Made by a program: the position numbers and the translations under genes
The notes under the pieces: model-generated
What the model was told of the DNA's origin: nothing
What the model saw: the letters and a program-made list of their open reading frames with translations, nothing else
The model's database searches: none
Part shown: positions 1-8,993 of the stretch, piece by piece
Numbering within the stretch: the first letter of the stretch is position 1
Layout of the letters: each line of letters starts with the position of its first letter
Assembly (NCBI GenBank): GCA_000320545.1
Contig: ADNK01002407.1
Coordinates: 1-30,000 of the forward strand
Source of the DNA: Bigelowiella natans CCMP2755
Lineage: Eukaryota > Cercozoa > Chlorarachniophyceae
Length of the DNA stretch: 30,000 bases
Direction of reading: 5' to 3'

Positions 1-236
1 GCGGGCTTGAGCCCCTTGAGGAAAGACACAGATTCTATCGATCGATTCACGGTTGACTCGAAGAGGACACGCAGCTGCGCTCGCACTGTGGGGTGATCCT
101 TTATGTAGCTCTCCCAGTCTTTGAGGGAGATTTTGAGGCATTGGCAGTCCTGAGTCGGCAGAACAGTAAAAAGCGGCATTTTGAGTGGTCGCGACCCAGA
201 AATATCAGGCATTTCCTCTTACATTAGCGTTATATA

Positions 237-273
<37 letters not shown>

Positions 274-499
274 GATATTGTGTTGTTGTTGTAGAAGGGA
301 TGGGAGAAGGGTTAGGGGGGCGCTCGGCTGTAGATGATATGAAAAGTATTGAAAGCTCTTTATATAGATAGATTAAACACGAGACGTTTTGCAATCCTTG
401 CGAGTGCCAATTAAGACCCACTACTACACCTCCTATCATTTCTCTGCAATTCTACGAGTCATTACCACTCGAAAACACCATACACACACCACACGCACA

Positions 500-535
<36 letters not shown>

Positions 536-538
536 ACC

Positions 539-569
<31 letters not shown>

Positions 570-898
570 TCATCGAGTACAAGAGAGGCCAACTACCTCT
601 TCGGCACGGAAATTGTTCATTGCTACAGCCTTAGCATCCGTGAGCATGCTCTCGCCAAAGAACGATACAGGGAGCAAGTTCCAGTAAAACTTCTCTTGGG
701 GGATGCTGCCGGTGTAAATCCCAACCGCGCCGATTTCAAGCAGGTAAAAGTGGTCTAGCTTCTCCCCCCGCCGGATGATCCATTTTCCCTTCTTGAAGAC
801 CTTTGGCTTGAGCAGCTTGGCCAGCGACCGAATCTGCGCATCTTTCAGGGTGCACACCTGGGGAGGGGGGGATTGATTGAATGTATGGGATGAAATAA

Positions 899-937
<39 letters not shown>

Positions 938-2171
938 CATTATACATTCACAATACGCACGATTCGTCTCCCCCCCCCCCTCTCCCTCCTTACCAGCGCA
1001 GATCTCTGAATGGTGTCCACCGGGGATAGGACGTGGCTGAAAGGCCTAAAGAACGACAGCCAGTGGGAGGCCACCTCGGGTGTCACCCCGCGCAGTGTGT
1101 AGACAGACTTGACGTTGGGGCCGGCAGCCTTGAGCATCCTCACGGCGAAGGTTCTCTTCTTCTTATCGAGGAGGTCCACGTGCTGCACAAACCGCAGGTC
1201 AATGAAGCCCTTGGGCTCCAGCGAGGTGTTGGTCTCGAAATACGCGAGCTGGGTGATGAGCTTCCCCGTCTCGGGGTGGTTGTGCGCGAGCACGCGGAAG
1301 TAGCGCTTCTGCCAGAACCCGAGGCGCTTGCGCTTCTCCAGCCACCCCTCAAGGCCCCGGTAGGCCATGAGCCGGTTATGCTTGCTCTTGAAGCGCCGCA
1401 CCTTGCTCCCGAATTCGTCCACCGCGAAGTTCTTGACGCGGTCCTTCACGGCGGCGTGCGTCTCCCCTAACCGGTAGAGAAGGCTCTTGTTCTGGAACTC
1501 CTCTGAGACGGGGTTGCGGCGCGGGTCGTACATGTCGCAGTCGATGAGCATCTGGATCATCGGGTCGCAGAGGAAGACCAGCACGCCGGCCTCCGCGAGC
1601 ACGCGGCACTTCTCCACCGCGTCCTCGACGCTGCTGGCCACCTCGTGCACCACGAGGTAGGTCACGAGCTCCTTGGCGAAGAAGGACTGGGCGTACTTCT
1701 TGCCGTGGAAGACCGTGTCCTCTATGCGGATGCCGGGGAGGATCTGCTCGAAGAGGTACTCCACTTCCAGGCTGCTGATCTTGTCCTTCGCAAAGAGCTC
1801 TGAAACCGTGAAGCTGAGCGACCCGTGGTTCTTGAACGCGAAGAGGATGAGGTCGTCTGATGGAAGAGACGGCTCTTGTTGGTGTTGTGTTGGCGTTGTT
1901 GTTGGCGTTGTTGTTGTTGTTGTCGTTGTGTTGGCGAGCGACCAGGGGAGGTCAGTTGGCGTGCGCGTTGCATACTCTTGTGTGTGGTTAGAAAGAAATG
2001 TGGATAGTGCGTATTGTATCTTCCCGGATATTTTCGAAAGGGAACTCCGTGATGTTGATGTTTTTTTAAAAAACGTATTATTCGAGGCGCAAGCAAATCC
2101 ACCTTCCTTTGCCGTCAACTGGTCATTCCCAAGCATCATCCTTATTCGATACTGATCTCCCACTACAAGGG
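1..2171 (-). CDS. DEP-PH-cyclic-nucleotide-binding domain protein (3' end off the window)
   Basis: Predicted signalling protein. Exons in gene order: 2171-2103, 1856-994, 857-597 and 215-1; all junction phases agree (1, 0, 0). Exon 1856-994 holds a DEP domain (about 1728-1468; motifs GIRIEDTVFHGKKYAQSFF and NKSLLYRL) and then a PH domain (about 1353-1042; GLEGWLEKRKRLGFWQKRYF, ending in a helix with ASHWLSFF). Exon 857-597 starts a cyclic-nucleotide-binding fold (VFKKGKWIIRRGEKLDHFYLLE, cut here as two known strands, then SFFGESML). The last exon carries its closing helices (CLKISLKDWESYIKDHP) and probably the start of a second such domain (SVSFLKGLKP). The phosphate-binding cassette keeps FGE but lacks the usual Arg-Ala pair, so ligand binding is doubtful. 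DEP and PH domains suggest membrane recruitment. The stretch 2102-1857 is open but Thr/Asn-rich and is probably an intron. The start codon is not in these exons; an in-frame ATG pair at 2139-2134 is a fallback. Confidence 0.8.
241..268. repeat. (TA)n microsatellite in intron
   Basis: About 14 TA units inside the last visible intron (216-596) of the minus-strand DEP-PH gene. Confidence 0.9.
503..569. repeat. Compound (AG)n-(CA)n microsatellite
   Basis: An uninterrupted AG array (about 503-534) is followed by a CA array (about 544-569). Both lie in the same intron; in the sense of the gene they read as TG then CT, so the CT part adds pyrimidine-rich sequence. Confidence 0.9.
902..932. repeat. 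(TA)n microsatellite in intron
   Basis: About 15 TA units in the intron 858-993 of the DEP-PH gene, next to a C10 homopolymer at 971-980. Confidence 0.9.
1857..2102 (-). other. Probable intron that stays open in frame (Thr/Asn-rich if retained)
   Basis: Minus-strand donor GAAG|GTGGAT and acceptor TCTTCCATCAG|AC bracket 246 nt, a multiple of three with no in-frame stop. If retained it would add a low-complexity Thr/Pro stretch encoded by ACA/ACN repeats, preceded by T and A homopolymers typical of introns. Splicing joins AKE directly to DDLILFAF. Retention is possible because the frame is kept. Confidence 0.5.
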
Positions 2172-2412
2172 CTGAAGAGGGGGGGTAGGGTTAGGGTGGA
2201 GAATTAGGGTGACGAGTTCTCCCGCCGCCTATCTATTAGTGTTTCAAACGACGAAAATGAAGAAAGAAATCGAATGCTGTCGGAAGCGAAGGAATTTCGC
2301 AATTAGGAGGAGTAGTCGTGGCTTTGATGATTCAATGATATGTGGGATCGATCAGAATCGCAGAGCCGCTCACACATTCTCATGCTATTCTGCGCGAAGT
2401 CCGCGTGTGTAC

Positions 2413-3006
2413 ATTTGTCATCCAGCGATAGCGTCTCGCCGGGATTTATCTTGACATTCCATTGCTCAACAATGTCTCCTTGCACGTTAATAATGTCACC
2501 AGCAAATAGCTGCGACTCATCGTTTTTCTACATACAAAGACCCGCACTTAGAAGATCGATTTCATAGAGAAAGAAGGCACACGATTGAGTCTATCCACGT
2601 ACGCATTCGACAAAGGGAAGCTATGATGGGAACGTGTATACGAATGAATCGTGACGCGTGTGGTCAACAAGTAGATGTTTGGATCTATTTAATAGTTCAT
2701 CGGCAGCAGAATTACGATGGATATTTGCCCTCCCATCCACTTTGGGTGTCTGCCGCCGTCGCAGTCTGAAGAAATGAAATCATCAATAAGACTAATATGT
2801 CTTTTGAAGATTCTGAATGCTTTATAGGAATAACATATGTTCTCGATGGTCTGGAAAGATAAATGTGAAACTAGTCCCCCCAACCCTGAAACTCCGCCTC
2901 TGAGAGTCAACCTCTCATCGGTCTCAACAACTATGGAATAACCTGCTTCTCCTTCCGGGGAGTAACTTGTTCTTCTCTTCCTCTTCCCAATGGATAGAGT
3001 ATCGGT
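2413..3006 (-). other. Candidate upstream coding exons of the DEP-PH gene
   Basis: Open stretches on the minus strand join to the 2171-2103 exon with matching phases. The best is 2527-2413 (38 codons plus 1 base; contains QLFAGDIINVQGDIVEQW and NPGETLSLDDK): acceptor TATGTAG, donor GTACAC, phase 1 into exon 2171. Further upstream are 2765-2716 (acceptor TTTCTTCAG, donor GTAATT; HPKWMGGQISI), a 16-nt microexon 2850-2835 (acceptor CTTTCCAG), and an open frame 3006-2893 containing YSIVVETDERLTLRGG. The composition looks protein-like and strand-rich but I recognise no family. The microexon and weak donors (GTTATT, GTTTCA) lower confidence. No start codon was settled. Confidence 0.38.
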
Positions 3007-3857
3007 TTACACCAACCGTGCGCCCTCTCCCCCAGGAAAAGCGATTGAAGTCTGAGCGCGAGGATTTCTAGTTTGCTTCGCCGATGAAGTGATAAGATAA
3101 TAATATTTCAATGGCAACAGCCCATCTTCTATCCTGCTTGGGCCAAACCTTTTCCAAAACGATTGATTTAGATATTCACACATTTTCCGATCGGTCCCAA
3201 CTCAAAATTTCACCTCCTAGCTACTTAATCCCCCCCCCAGTAAGTAGACACTCGTGTGCTGTTGACCTTGCCTCGGACAGGTGCGATCTTGGGATTTCAG
3301 TATCGTCTACGACACACATTTTCTCTTGTCGCTTGAAACAATTATATTGGCTTTTTATGATTAATTTCATGCAATATTTTCCGATATTCTTGTACGTGAA
3401 ACCTGTCAAGTGAGTCAGATAATCTGGAGATTCCCCAGAGATTCCTTCAATTTTAGAGTCGTGTCGCCCAATTCAGATGTAGGACATTATGCGGATACAG
3501 AAGACATTTTGGAGGAAAAACCTCAACGGTTCTGTACTAACGGTTTGATTGGAGCTTGGGACTGGTATTTTTGAACCTACGACAACGAAAATATCGAGAA
3601 GAAAGTTAAAATACATGCCATTTATTGGAAGTTCAGTTTTTGAATACGAGCGAGTTCGACCCCATCGTACCTCCCCTTTGGAATGTATGCAACAGCTGCT
3701 AGCTTTAGGCGGCGAGGCCGTGTATGGCGTGCATGCAAAACGCGTATCATATCATATGTTCGTTTCAAAAATATTCTAAAAGCACCGGTGGATACTTCGG
3801 TTTATGAACACTTCTTAGAAAACAAGTATAATTTATGAAATTTCCTTCAGAGTCACG
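3007..3857. other. Intergenic region between divergent genes
   Basis: This gap separates the minus-strand DEP-PH gene (and its possible upstream exons) from the plus-strand kinase. Open frames of up to 100 codons exist on both strands (3111-3413 plus, 3409-3221 minus, 3549-3779 plus) but none shows a family motif. It probably holds promoters for both genes. The bases before the kinase ATG look like a splice acceptor. Confidence 0.5.
3841..3857 (+). promoter_or_regulatory. Splice-acceptor-like tract just before the kinase ATG
   Basis: The sequence TTTCCTTCAG ends at 3850, only seven bases before the kinase ATG at 3858. It looks like a genuine 3' splice site, so the mRNA leader is probably created by a 5'-UTR intron or by spliced-leader addition. 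The distinction cannot be made from DNA alone. Confidence 0.45.
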
Positions 3858-5629
3858 ATGGCCTCAGCAGCCGCCAACGCTTCTCCGGGGGTGACGAAAT
3901 ATACACACCTTGGTGTCATAGGAAAGGGAACCTTTGGCAAAGTTTCTAAGATAAGAAGGAAAAGCGACAGAGAGGTCCGACATGGAATGAAAGAAAAGGT
4001 TGCACCTCCAGTTTTCCAAACTTAGTTCATCATCTTAACAACAGATTCTAGCTTGGAAGGAACTTTACTATGGAAACATGACAGAGAAAGAAAAGCAACA
4101 GCTAGTGGCAGAGGTTAGGATTCTCAACACTGTACGCCGTAGCGGTTCCTAGCACGTTGAAATAATATGTCGTTCGTGCAGTGGTTGCTCGCTGCAAGGA
4201 ACTCCAGATTTAAATCAACCGTACTTCATTAGGTGAATATACTGCGGGAGCTTTCTCACCCCAATATCGTCAAGTATTATGACCGAGTCATAGGTACGTC
4301 TGAGCGACGTGTGGGAACTGTGACTAGAGATAGAACACTCGTAGCGTACAGCAATTGTGAGTTGAGTTCAACGCCTTCCTTCGCATACTTCAGACCGAAC
4401 TCAGAAGAAAATCTATGTTGTGATGGAATACTGCGCGGGAGGAGATCTAGGGAGTTACATAAAAGAAAAACGAGCGAAACGGTGGGTTAAGCTGTTGAGA
4501 GAGATCTGAAAAGTATGCGTCCGTGTGTGTGTGTGTGTGTGTGTGTGTGCAAGTGCGTTCCCTCGTTTCATGGGATATAATCTAACAACCCAAATCACAT
4601 CAGATGTCTTATTCTCTCTCTCCCTCTCTCTCTCTCTCCCTTTGTTTCATTCAGGAAATGGGTTTCAGAGCGTCTGATATGGCGGATTTTGTCGGAGACT
4701 GCAAGCGCTCTTCGTCATTGTCATTTGAGGGACTCGGGTGATAAGATTCTCCACAGAGATCTGGTAGAAAGAGCGATAGATCAAGTTTTTATCGTTTAAT
4801 ATAGCTCTCCTCTCTCTTCCCCCCCCTCTCTCGCTCTCTCTCTTTCTCTTTCTCACAAATACCCATATGGCACGCTGGTTCGTATGCTGCTCCCAGTCAC
4901 ACAATACAGAGATCGCGAACACTCATATGAACCCCCTTCCCCCCCCCCTAAGAATTGCGGAGGATAGCAATGCAATGATGATGATGATGATGGCTATGCT
5001 GATTTAGAAACCTGGAAACATATTTTTGGACGAAGAACTACATGTGAAACTGGGCGACTTCGGCCTTGCTACCGTGCTGAATAGCAGCACTTCCTACGCC
5101 AAGACGCATGTAGGAACTCCATACTACATGTCCCCAGAGCAGGTTTGATGCTGCAATGTTATGTATTCAATTGCATGCGCGCGCGCGTGTGTGTGCGTGG
5201 TTATAGGAAAAATATTCAAAATCGTATTTTGGGATGTGAGGTGTGATGGTGATAAGAGCATTGAGAGGACGAGTACACGCAGTGATCTCATTGAAAAACC
5301 CCGCTTCACCCAGCCATATGAAGCTTGGTGGTCGTTCCCAAAAATGATCATTCTGGGTTGCAAGCGCCTCCTTTCTGCTGTTAAGACTGATAGCCATGCA
5401 GTGCAATATGAAGAACCCTCCCAATGTTGTCGTATCGATTTCCGTTGTCATGTTAGAATAAACATAATTTTTGTGTAGGTGACAGAGGCCAACTACAACG
5501 AGAAGAGTGACATATGGTCGCTTGGATGCTTGGCGTATGAGCTAGCAAGCCTCACCCCCCCTTTCAGGGCTAAGAATCATGTGAGATGAAATCAGAGAAA
5601 GTCGTGTTGACGCTCGACTACTCGTTATA

Positions 5630-5667
<38 letters not shown>

Positions 5668-6558
5668 ATATATTAAAATATTAAAATATGCTGTAAATGT
5701 AATCGTGAAATGCCTAAGATATGAACCGCCTGCTTCTTGTTTGTCCTCGCAGCTTGCTCTCGCGGTCAAGATCCAGCAGGGAAAGTACGCGAGAATACCA
5801 CGGCACTACAGCGTGGATCTTGACGACATCATACGGCAAATGCTAAGGTCTCCACTGTTTGGCGGCGAGGAGGCCATGATGATGTCGCAGCACCCACACG
5901 AATCACTTCGGCGTCTAATCTGAAATATGATTTTGGTGAATGCCCTTTGCTGCTGCTGCTGCAGGGTTGATTCCAAGGCACGGCCACGGATCGACGAGCT
6001 GATAGCGATTGTGAGTTCCAGGAGGAAGGCTTACAGGAGAGAGTCAGCAGGTCTCGTTATTCACTTTGTCACATGTGCGTCGGTGGGGTGGTCGGTTGAC
6101 CGATTCGCTCCACGCTTCCTCAGGCGACGAACGAGCAAAGAGGAGATCCAGTCTCTCAAAACAACTCGAAGAGGTACATAGGAGAGAAAATGGAGGAGCA
6201 AGCGAGGGGGGGGGGTTGACACCGCTGCAGCATCCTCTGTCAATGCCCCACGAGTGTTACGGCGTGTGGGCTGGCCGTTGATTTGCCTTCGCTCAGTATC
6301 ATCGCGTGTCTCACCACCGCCAACAACACAAAGGTTCAGAAGCGGGCCGCGTATCTGGACGAGAGAGAAAAACTCCTCGAGAAGAAGGAAAAGGAGCTCA
6401 GCGCGAGGGAAGCTGCGGTGCGGTTGCGCGAGGCGGACCTTTTGCGAAAATTCGATTATTCGCCCAAGATCAAAACTCGGCGAGGGGGGGGGAGGACGGT
6501 GCTCGGCAAGCTTGATGCGAACCTGCGACCCTTGGTTTTCAAGTTTCCCTCCTTGTAG
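3858..6558 (+). CDS. NEK2-like serine/threonine protein kinase, 11 exons, 378 aa
   Basis: NIMA-related kinase, expected to act at centrosomes or basal bodies in mitosis or cilium control. Exons: 3858-3974, 4045-4113, 4233-4293, 4394-4481, 4655-4763, 5008-5142, 5479-5580, 5753-5847, 5965-6050, 6124-6173, 6334-6558; all phases agree and total 1137 nt. Visible kinase parts: glycine loop GKGTFGKV (residues 22-29), ATP lysine in ILAWKEL (K44), alpha-C Glu62, hinge region MEYCAGGDL, catalytic HRDLKPGN (145-152), DFG (165-167), activation loop [13 protein letters not shown]. The link [14 protein letters not shown] is typical of the NEK2 branch. After the domain (about residue 275) lies a charged coiled coil (about 297-350; [16 protein letters not shown]). 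Exon 2 ends at 4113, giving the family's EVNILREL; reading on to 4131 would break this. The last acceptor (ACAAAG at 6333) is weak, and a G9 run at 6484-6492 makes the final 25 residues less certain. Confidence 0.93.
4525..4640. repeat. (GT)n and (CT)n arrays in a kinase intron
   Basis: Intron 4482-4654 carries a GT array (about 4525-4549) and a CT array (about 4613-4640) leading into the acceptor TTCATTCAG. The CT array may serve as the polypyrimidine tract. Confidence 0.85.
5633..5664. repeat. (AT)n microsatellite in kinase intron
   Basis: About 16 AT units in intron 5581-5752. Confidence 0.9.
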
Positions 6559-6781
6559 CTGGAAGGCAGCATCGCGCTCCTTTTCACGTACGATGAGCAT
6601 TAAGGCGCGGTCGTACTGTTAGTGAAAAAGACGATGTGACGCGAGATCAAGCGCCATTAATACCCTGGTGAAAATGTAATATATTTAATAACGAGGTCAA
6701 TAACGTCGGACAATTATAAAAAGCTCTGTAGATCTAGTAGATGGGGGTGGCGAACAGGCTTGACCGCGCATGGGCTTCTTT

Positions 6782-7262
6782 GCATGCTAGCATGGTGGTT
6801 GGCTTGTTTTCATGCATGCGAAACTAAATTGGTGATGGCAGTCAAGACAGTGATGCAGCTAAATCAAGGTCAAAGTCATCATGCAGATCTTGTATTGAGC
6901 AGTGTGCGGGCTAGATCTAGAGATGGCATGTCGTACACGAATGCTGCACCATAGAGCATGCTAGCATTTATTGGTGGATGATGGCCAATAAAGCTTTGCG
7001 CATGATCGATCAACGGGTCGAAATTTTATATTATTCTGCGTCGGTTGCCTACGACGTACTAGTAGCTAGCTGGCCAATCTAGCAATCTAGCTATGTAGTC
7101 ATGTGCACATCGCACGCTAGCACGATCTACTAGCATGCAAGCTAGCGATGGCTAAATTAAAGCAATTAATATTTGATTATCCGGACTCATAGCTGCATGG
7201 CATAGCTAGATAGCTAGATAGCATAGCCTTGCTAGCTTGATGGCTCTGCTGGCCATGCTAGC
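6782..7262. repeat. GCTAGC/CATG palindrome island 1
   Basis: GCTAGC occurs seven times in about 480 bp (6786, 6960, 7065, 7116, 7141, 7231 and 7257). A random 6-mer is expected about once per 4 kb. CTAG, CATG and AGCT words fill the gaps. No open frame or known element boundary was seen. Similar islands occur at 8753-8990, 14709-14860 and 20590-20730. Confidence 0.7.
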
Positions 7263-7301
7263 ATGTATATACACCCTGTTAGAATGTGTGTGTTTTGAAA
7301 C

Positions 7302-7406
7302 ACATGTGACATAGCTCAGGTGTGCTTTAGAACATGCGTGCCTCTAGTACATGTGTTGTATTTATAGTTATATCTGAACATGTGTGTGTTACATTCACTA
7401 CATGTG
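7302..7406. repeat. Irregular repeats of ACATGTG
   Basis: ACATGTG starts at 7302, 7349, 7378 and 7400, with a variant ACATGCG near 7331. Spacing is irregular (47, 29, 22 bp), so this is not a clean tandem array. Just before it, GTGTTT and AAACAC (about 7291-7304) can form a short hairpin. Confidence 0.6.
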
Positions 7407-7569
7407 TATTAACAGGTGTGTATCATAGCCTTGCTCGCTCGCCCGGTCGCTTTACGGTTGGTCCCCATGTACGGCTTGGCTATGCCTCATGATGCAATGA
7501 TGTACTCATTTTCAAATTGACGAAACCGATTTCAAAATCTAATAAATGGTAAGTTGTTTACTTTAGATG

Positions 7570-8433
7570 TTAACAAAAAAACCAGTAGTACGCTATTATT
7601 AACAACAGCAATCCCGACAACATCCTGCCCCCTTTTGTGGGGAGTAAAGCGTTGCTAGTGCTGAGGCTAGTATCGACACGCAACGATGGATTTGTTCTGA
7701 GTTGTCGTTGCGCATCCACCAGTATGTTCCAAATGACAGACGCTCTCCTGTACTTTTGCTTGGGTTCACCCCCATTGGTGTGTATACTTTCCTCGGAGTG
7801 ATGGAGACCAACAACGTGCCAGTCATTTTTCCGGGCAAAAAAAAGAGGCGAGCCGGAAGCTCCCTTTCCGGATTTATTTTTAATGTGAAGATAAGGCCCT
7901 TGGATGTTCAAAATTCTTGAATGTGATGTTTGCCTCGGCCCCCCCCCCCGATGCCCCACCAGGGTTACATCAGTTCCGATTTTCATCGTAAACTTAATGC
8001 TAATTGGAAGAGGGTCAACTCCGCGCACCCGCTCACATGCCACAAATGTGTAGTCTAATTTTTTATTTGTGCATAGAAATATGTCGGGCCTCAGATTGTA
8101 GGTTGCCCCTCTGTCGTAGGAGCTCACATATTTGAACGTTGCCGTGGCTCGGGTTGTCTTTTCATCCACCACGTGGTTATTCGTCAAAATGAAGCTAAAA
8201 CTGTGGGAAGAGAGCGCGCTGCCCCCAAGCGCTGCAAATCGGTCCCTGATGAGACGAAAGCGGTCCTCTAGAGTCTGCGTGCAAACGAGAAAGCCAGTGC
8301 CTGTGTGGCTAGAAAGCGAGATCTTGCAAACAGCATTCTTTCGTTTTTCGATGATGCTGTCCAACACCAGGGAATTTCCTTCAGTAAGAGACGGGGGCCG
8401 TGAGAAATCACTAATCGTCCCGATCCTAGGCAT
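7570..8433 (-). CDS. Trypsin-like serine protease with hydrophobic C-terminal tail, 287 aa, no introns
   Basis: Predicted chymotrypsin-fold serine endopeptidase of the S1 / trypsin-like (Trypsin_2) type. The triad is visible: His87 in FILTNNHVVD, Asp127 in KKLDYTFVAC, Ser193 in GKGASGSPLFF; GTGFLV (45-50) is the usual first-barrel strand. The nucleophile motif GASGSP matches the GxSGxP consensus. Residues 271-286 are strongly hydrophobic (MLSGLLLLIIAYYWFF), one residue before the C-terminus, which suggests a tail anchor with the protease facing the cytosol. No signal peptide is apparent. I chose the ATG at 8433-8431; the frame is open for 15 more codons upstream but only to a GTG. Unlike its neighbours it is a single exon, and palindrome islands flank it on both sides. 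A C10 run at 7940-7949 falls within the GHRGGGP coding stretch and could hide an indel. Substrate unknown. Confidence 0.85.
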   Translation of the reverse strand: MPRIGTISDFSRPPSLTEGNSLVLDSIIEKRKNAVCKISLSSHTGTGFLVCTQTLEDRFRLIRDRFAALGGSALSSHSFSFILTNNHVVDEKTTRATATFKYVSSYDRGATYNLRPDIFLCTNKKLDYTFVACERVRGVDPLPISIKFTMKIGTDVTLVGHRGGGPRQTSHSRILNIQGPYLHIKNKSGKGASGSPLFFARKNDWHVVGLHHSEESIHTNGGEPKQKYRRASVIWNILVDAQRQLRTNPSLRVDTSLSTSNALLPTKGGRMLSGLLLLIIAYYWFFC

Positions 8434-8993
8434 CTTCGGCCACACGCACCGCGTTGGGGTGCACGGATGTTCGTACACGAATTTATCTAACTAGCAAGAT
8501 GAAACAATGAAACAATGAAACAAGATGAATCAAGAAGAAATATGAGAATGAATCTCGGGAAATGTTGCTGACAGTTTGTCAATTGCGACAACGAATCGCA
8601 ATGTCGCACAGTTAAAACGACAGCTGTTCCTCCCCCCCCCCCTTAGTTAAATGACGCCCCCACTCGGCGCTCGGCGCTTGGGCCAACCCTGATGTTCAAC
8701 CTTGTCATCTGATTTTCATGTAGATCCATGGCAGAAACAGTGATGTCATGCACAGCATGCATGCTGCATCATGTCCATTCAATTTGCAGAAAAAATGTGC
8801 TCTGCAGGTGAACGGTTCGCAAGCTAGCAAGCAATGGAACATGAGCATGCTAGCATGCTAGCATGCCAGCATGTGGGTGTCATGCAATCATCGATCTCAG
8901 GTTAGTCGATCGAAAACACACCTGCAAATGATGCTTCGATCGGCGTGGAACATCAACGATTGCACTGACTAGCAAGCTAGCTAGCTGAGCCCA
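8434..8993. other. Intergenic region with perfect palindromes (island 2, left part)
   Basis: This holds a short AATGAAAC-type tandem repeat (about 8501-8530), a C11 run near 8632-8642, a perfect 14-bp palindrome CAGCATGCATGCTG at 8753-8766, and a perfect 22-bp palindrome at 8845-8866 built from alternating GCATGC and TAGCATGCTA words. GCTAGC occurs five times between 8823 and 8990. No gene is visible. The LTR element begins right after this stretch, so it was inserted into the island. Confidence 0.7.
8990..8993. repeat. Target site duplication CCCA (left copy)
   Basis: CCCA immediately before the 5' LTR matches CCCA at 14709-14712 immediately after the 3' LTR. Removing the element and one copy gives an uninterrupted empty site. 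Confidence 0.85.

Larger units (their letters stand above)
6559..7569. other. Gene-poor region with palindrome-rich island
   Basis: It follows the kinase stop codon and reaches the convergent protease gene. The only plus-strand open frame (about 6760-6954) is short and has no recognisable motif. The sequence is dominated by CTAG- and CATG-containing words, followed by repeated ACATGTG motifs, annotated separately. Confidence 0.6.

Noticed and set aside
1033-1470. Plus-strand open frames over the DEP-PH exon
   Set aside because: They are the complement of a coding exon with clear DEP and PH motifs on the minus strand.
2183-2210. TTAGGG-like units resembling telomere repeats
   Set aside because: There are only a few imperfect units, and in the minus-strand gene sense they read CCCTAACCCTACCCC before a CAG acceptor, which fits a branch point and pyrimidine tract.
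4114-4131. Longer kinase exon 2 ending at ACT|GTACGC
   Set aside because: It would insert extra residues and break the conserved EVNILREL; the donor at 4114 restores the family sequence and phase.
6011-6016. Consensus donor GTGAGT after the kinase domain
   Set aside because: It ends in phase 0, which does not fit the next exon; the donor at 6051 gives phase 1 and continues into the coiled coil.
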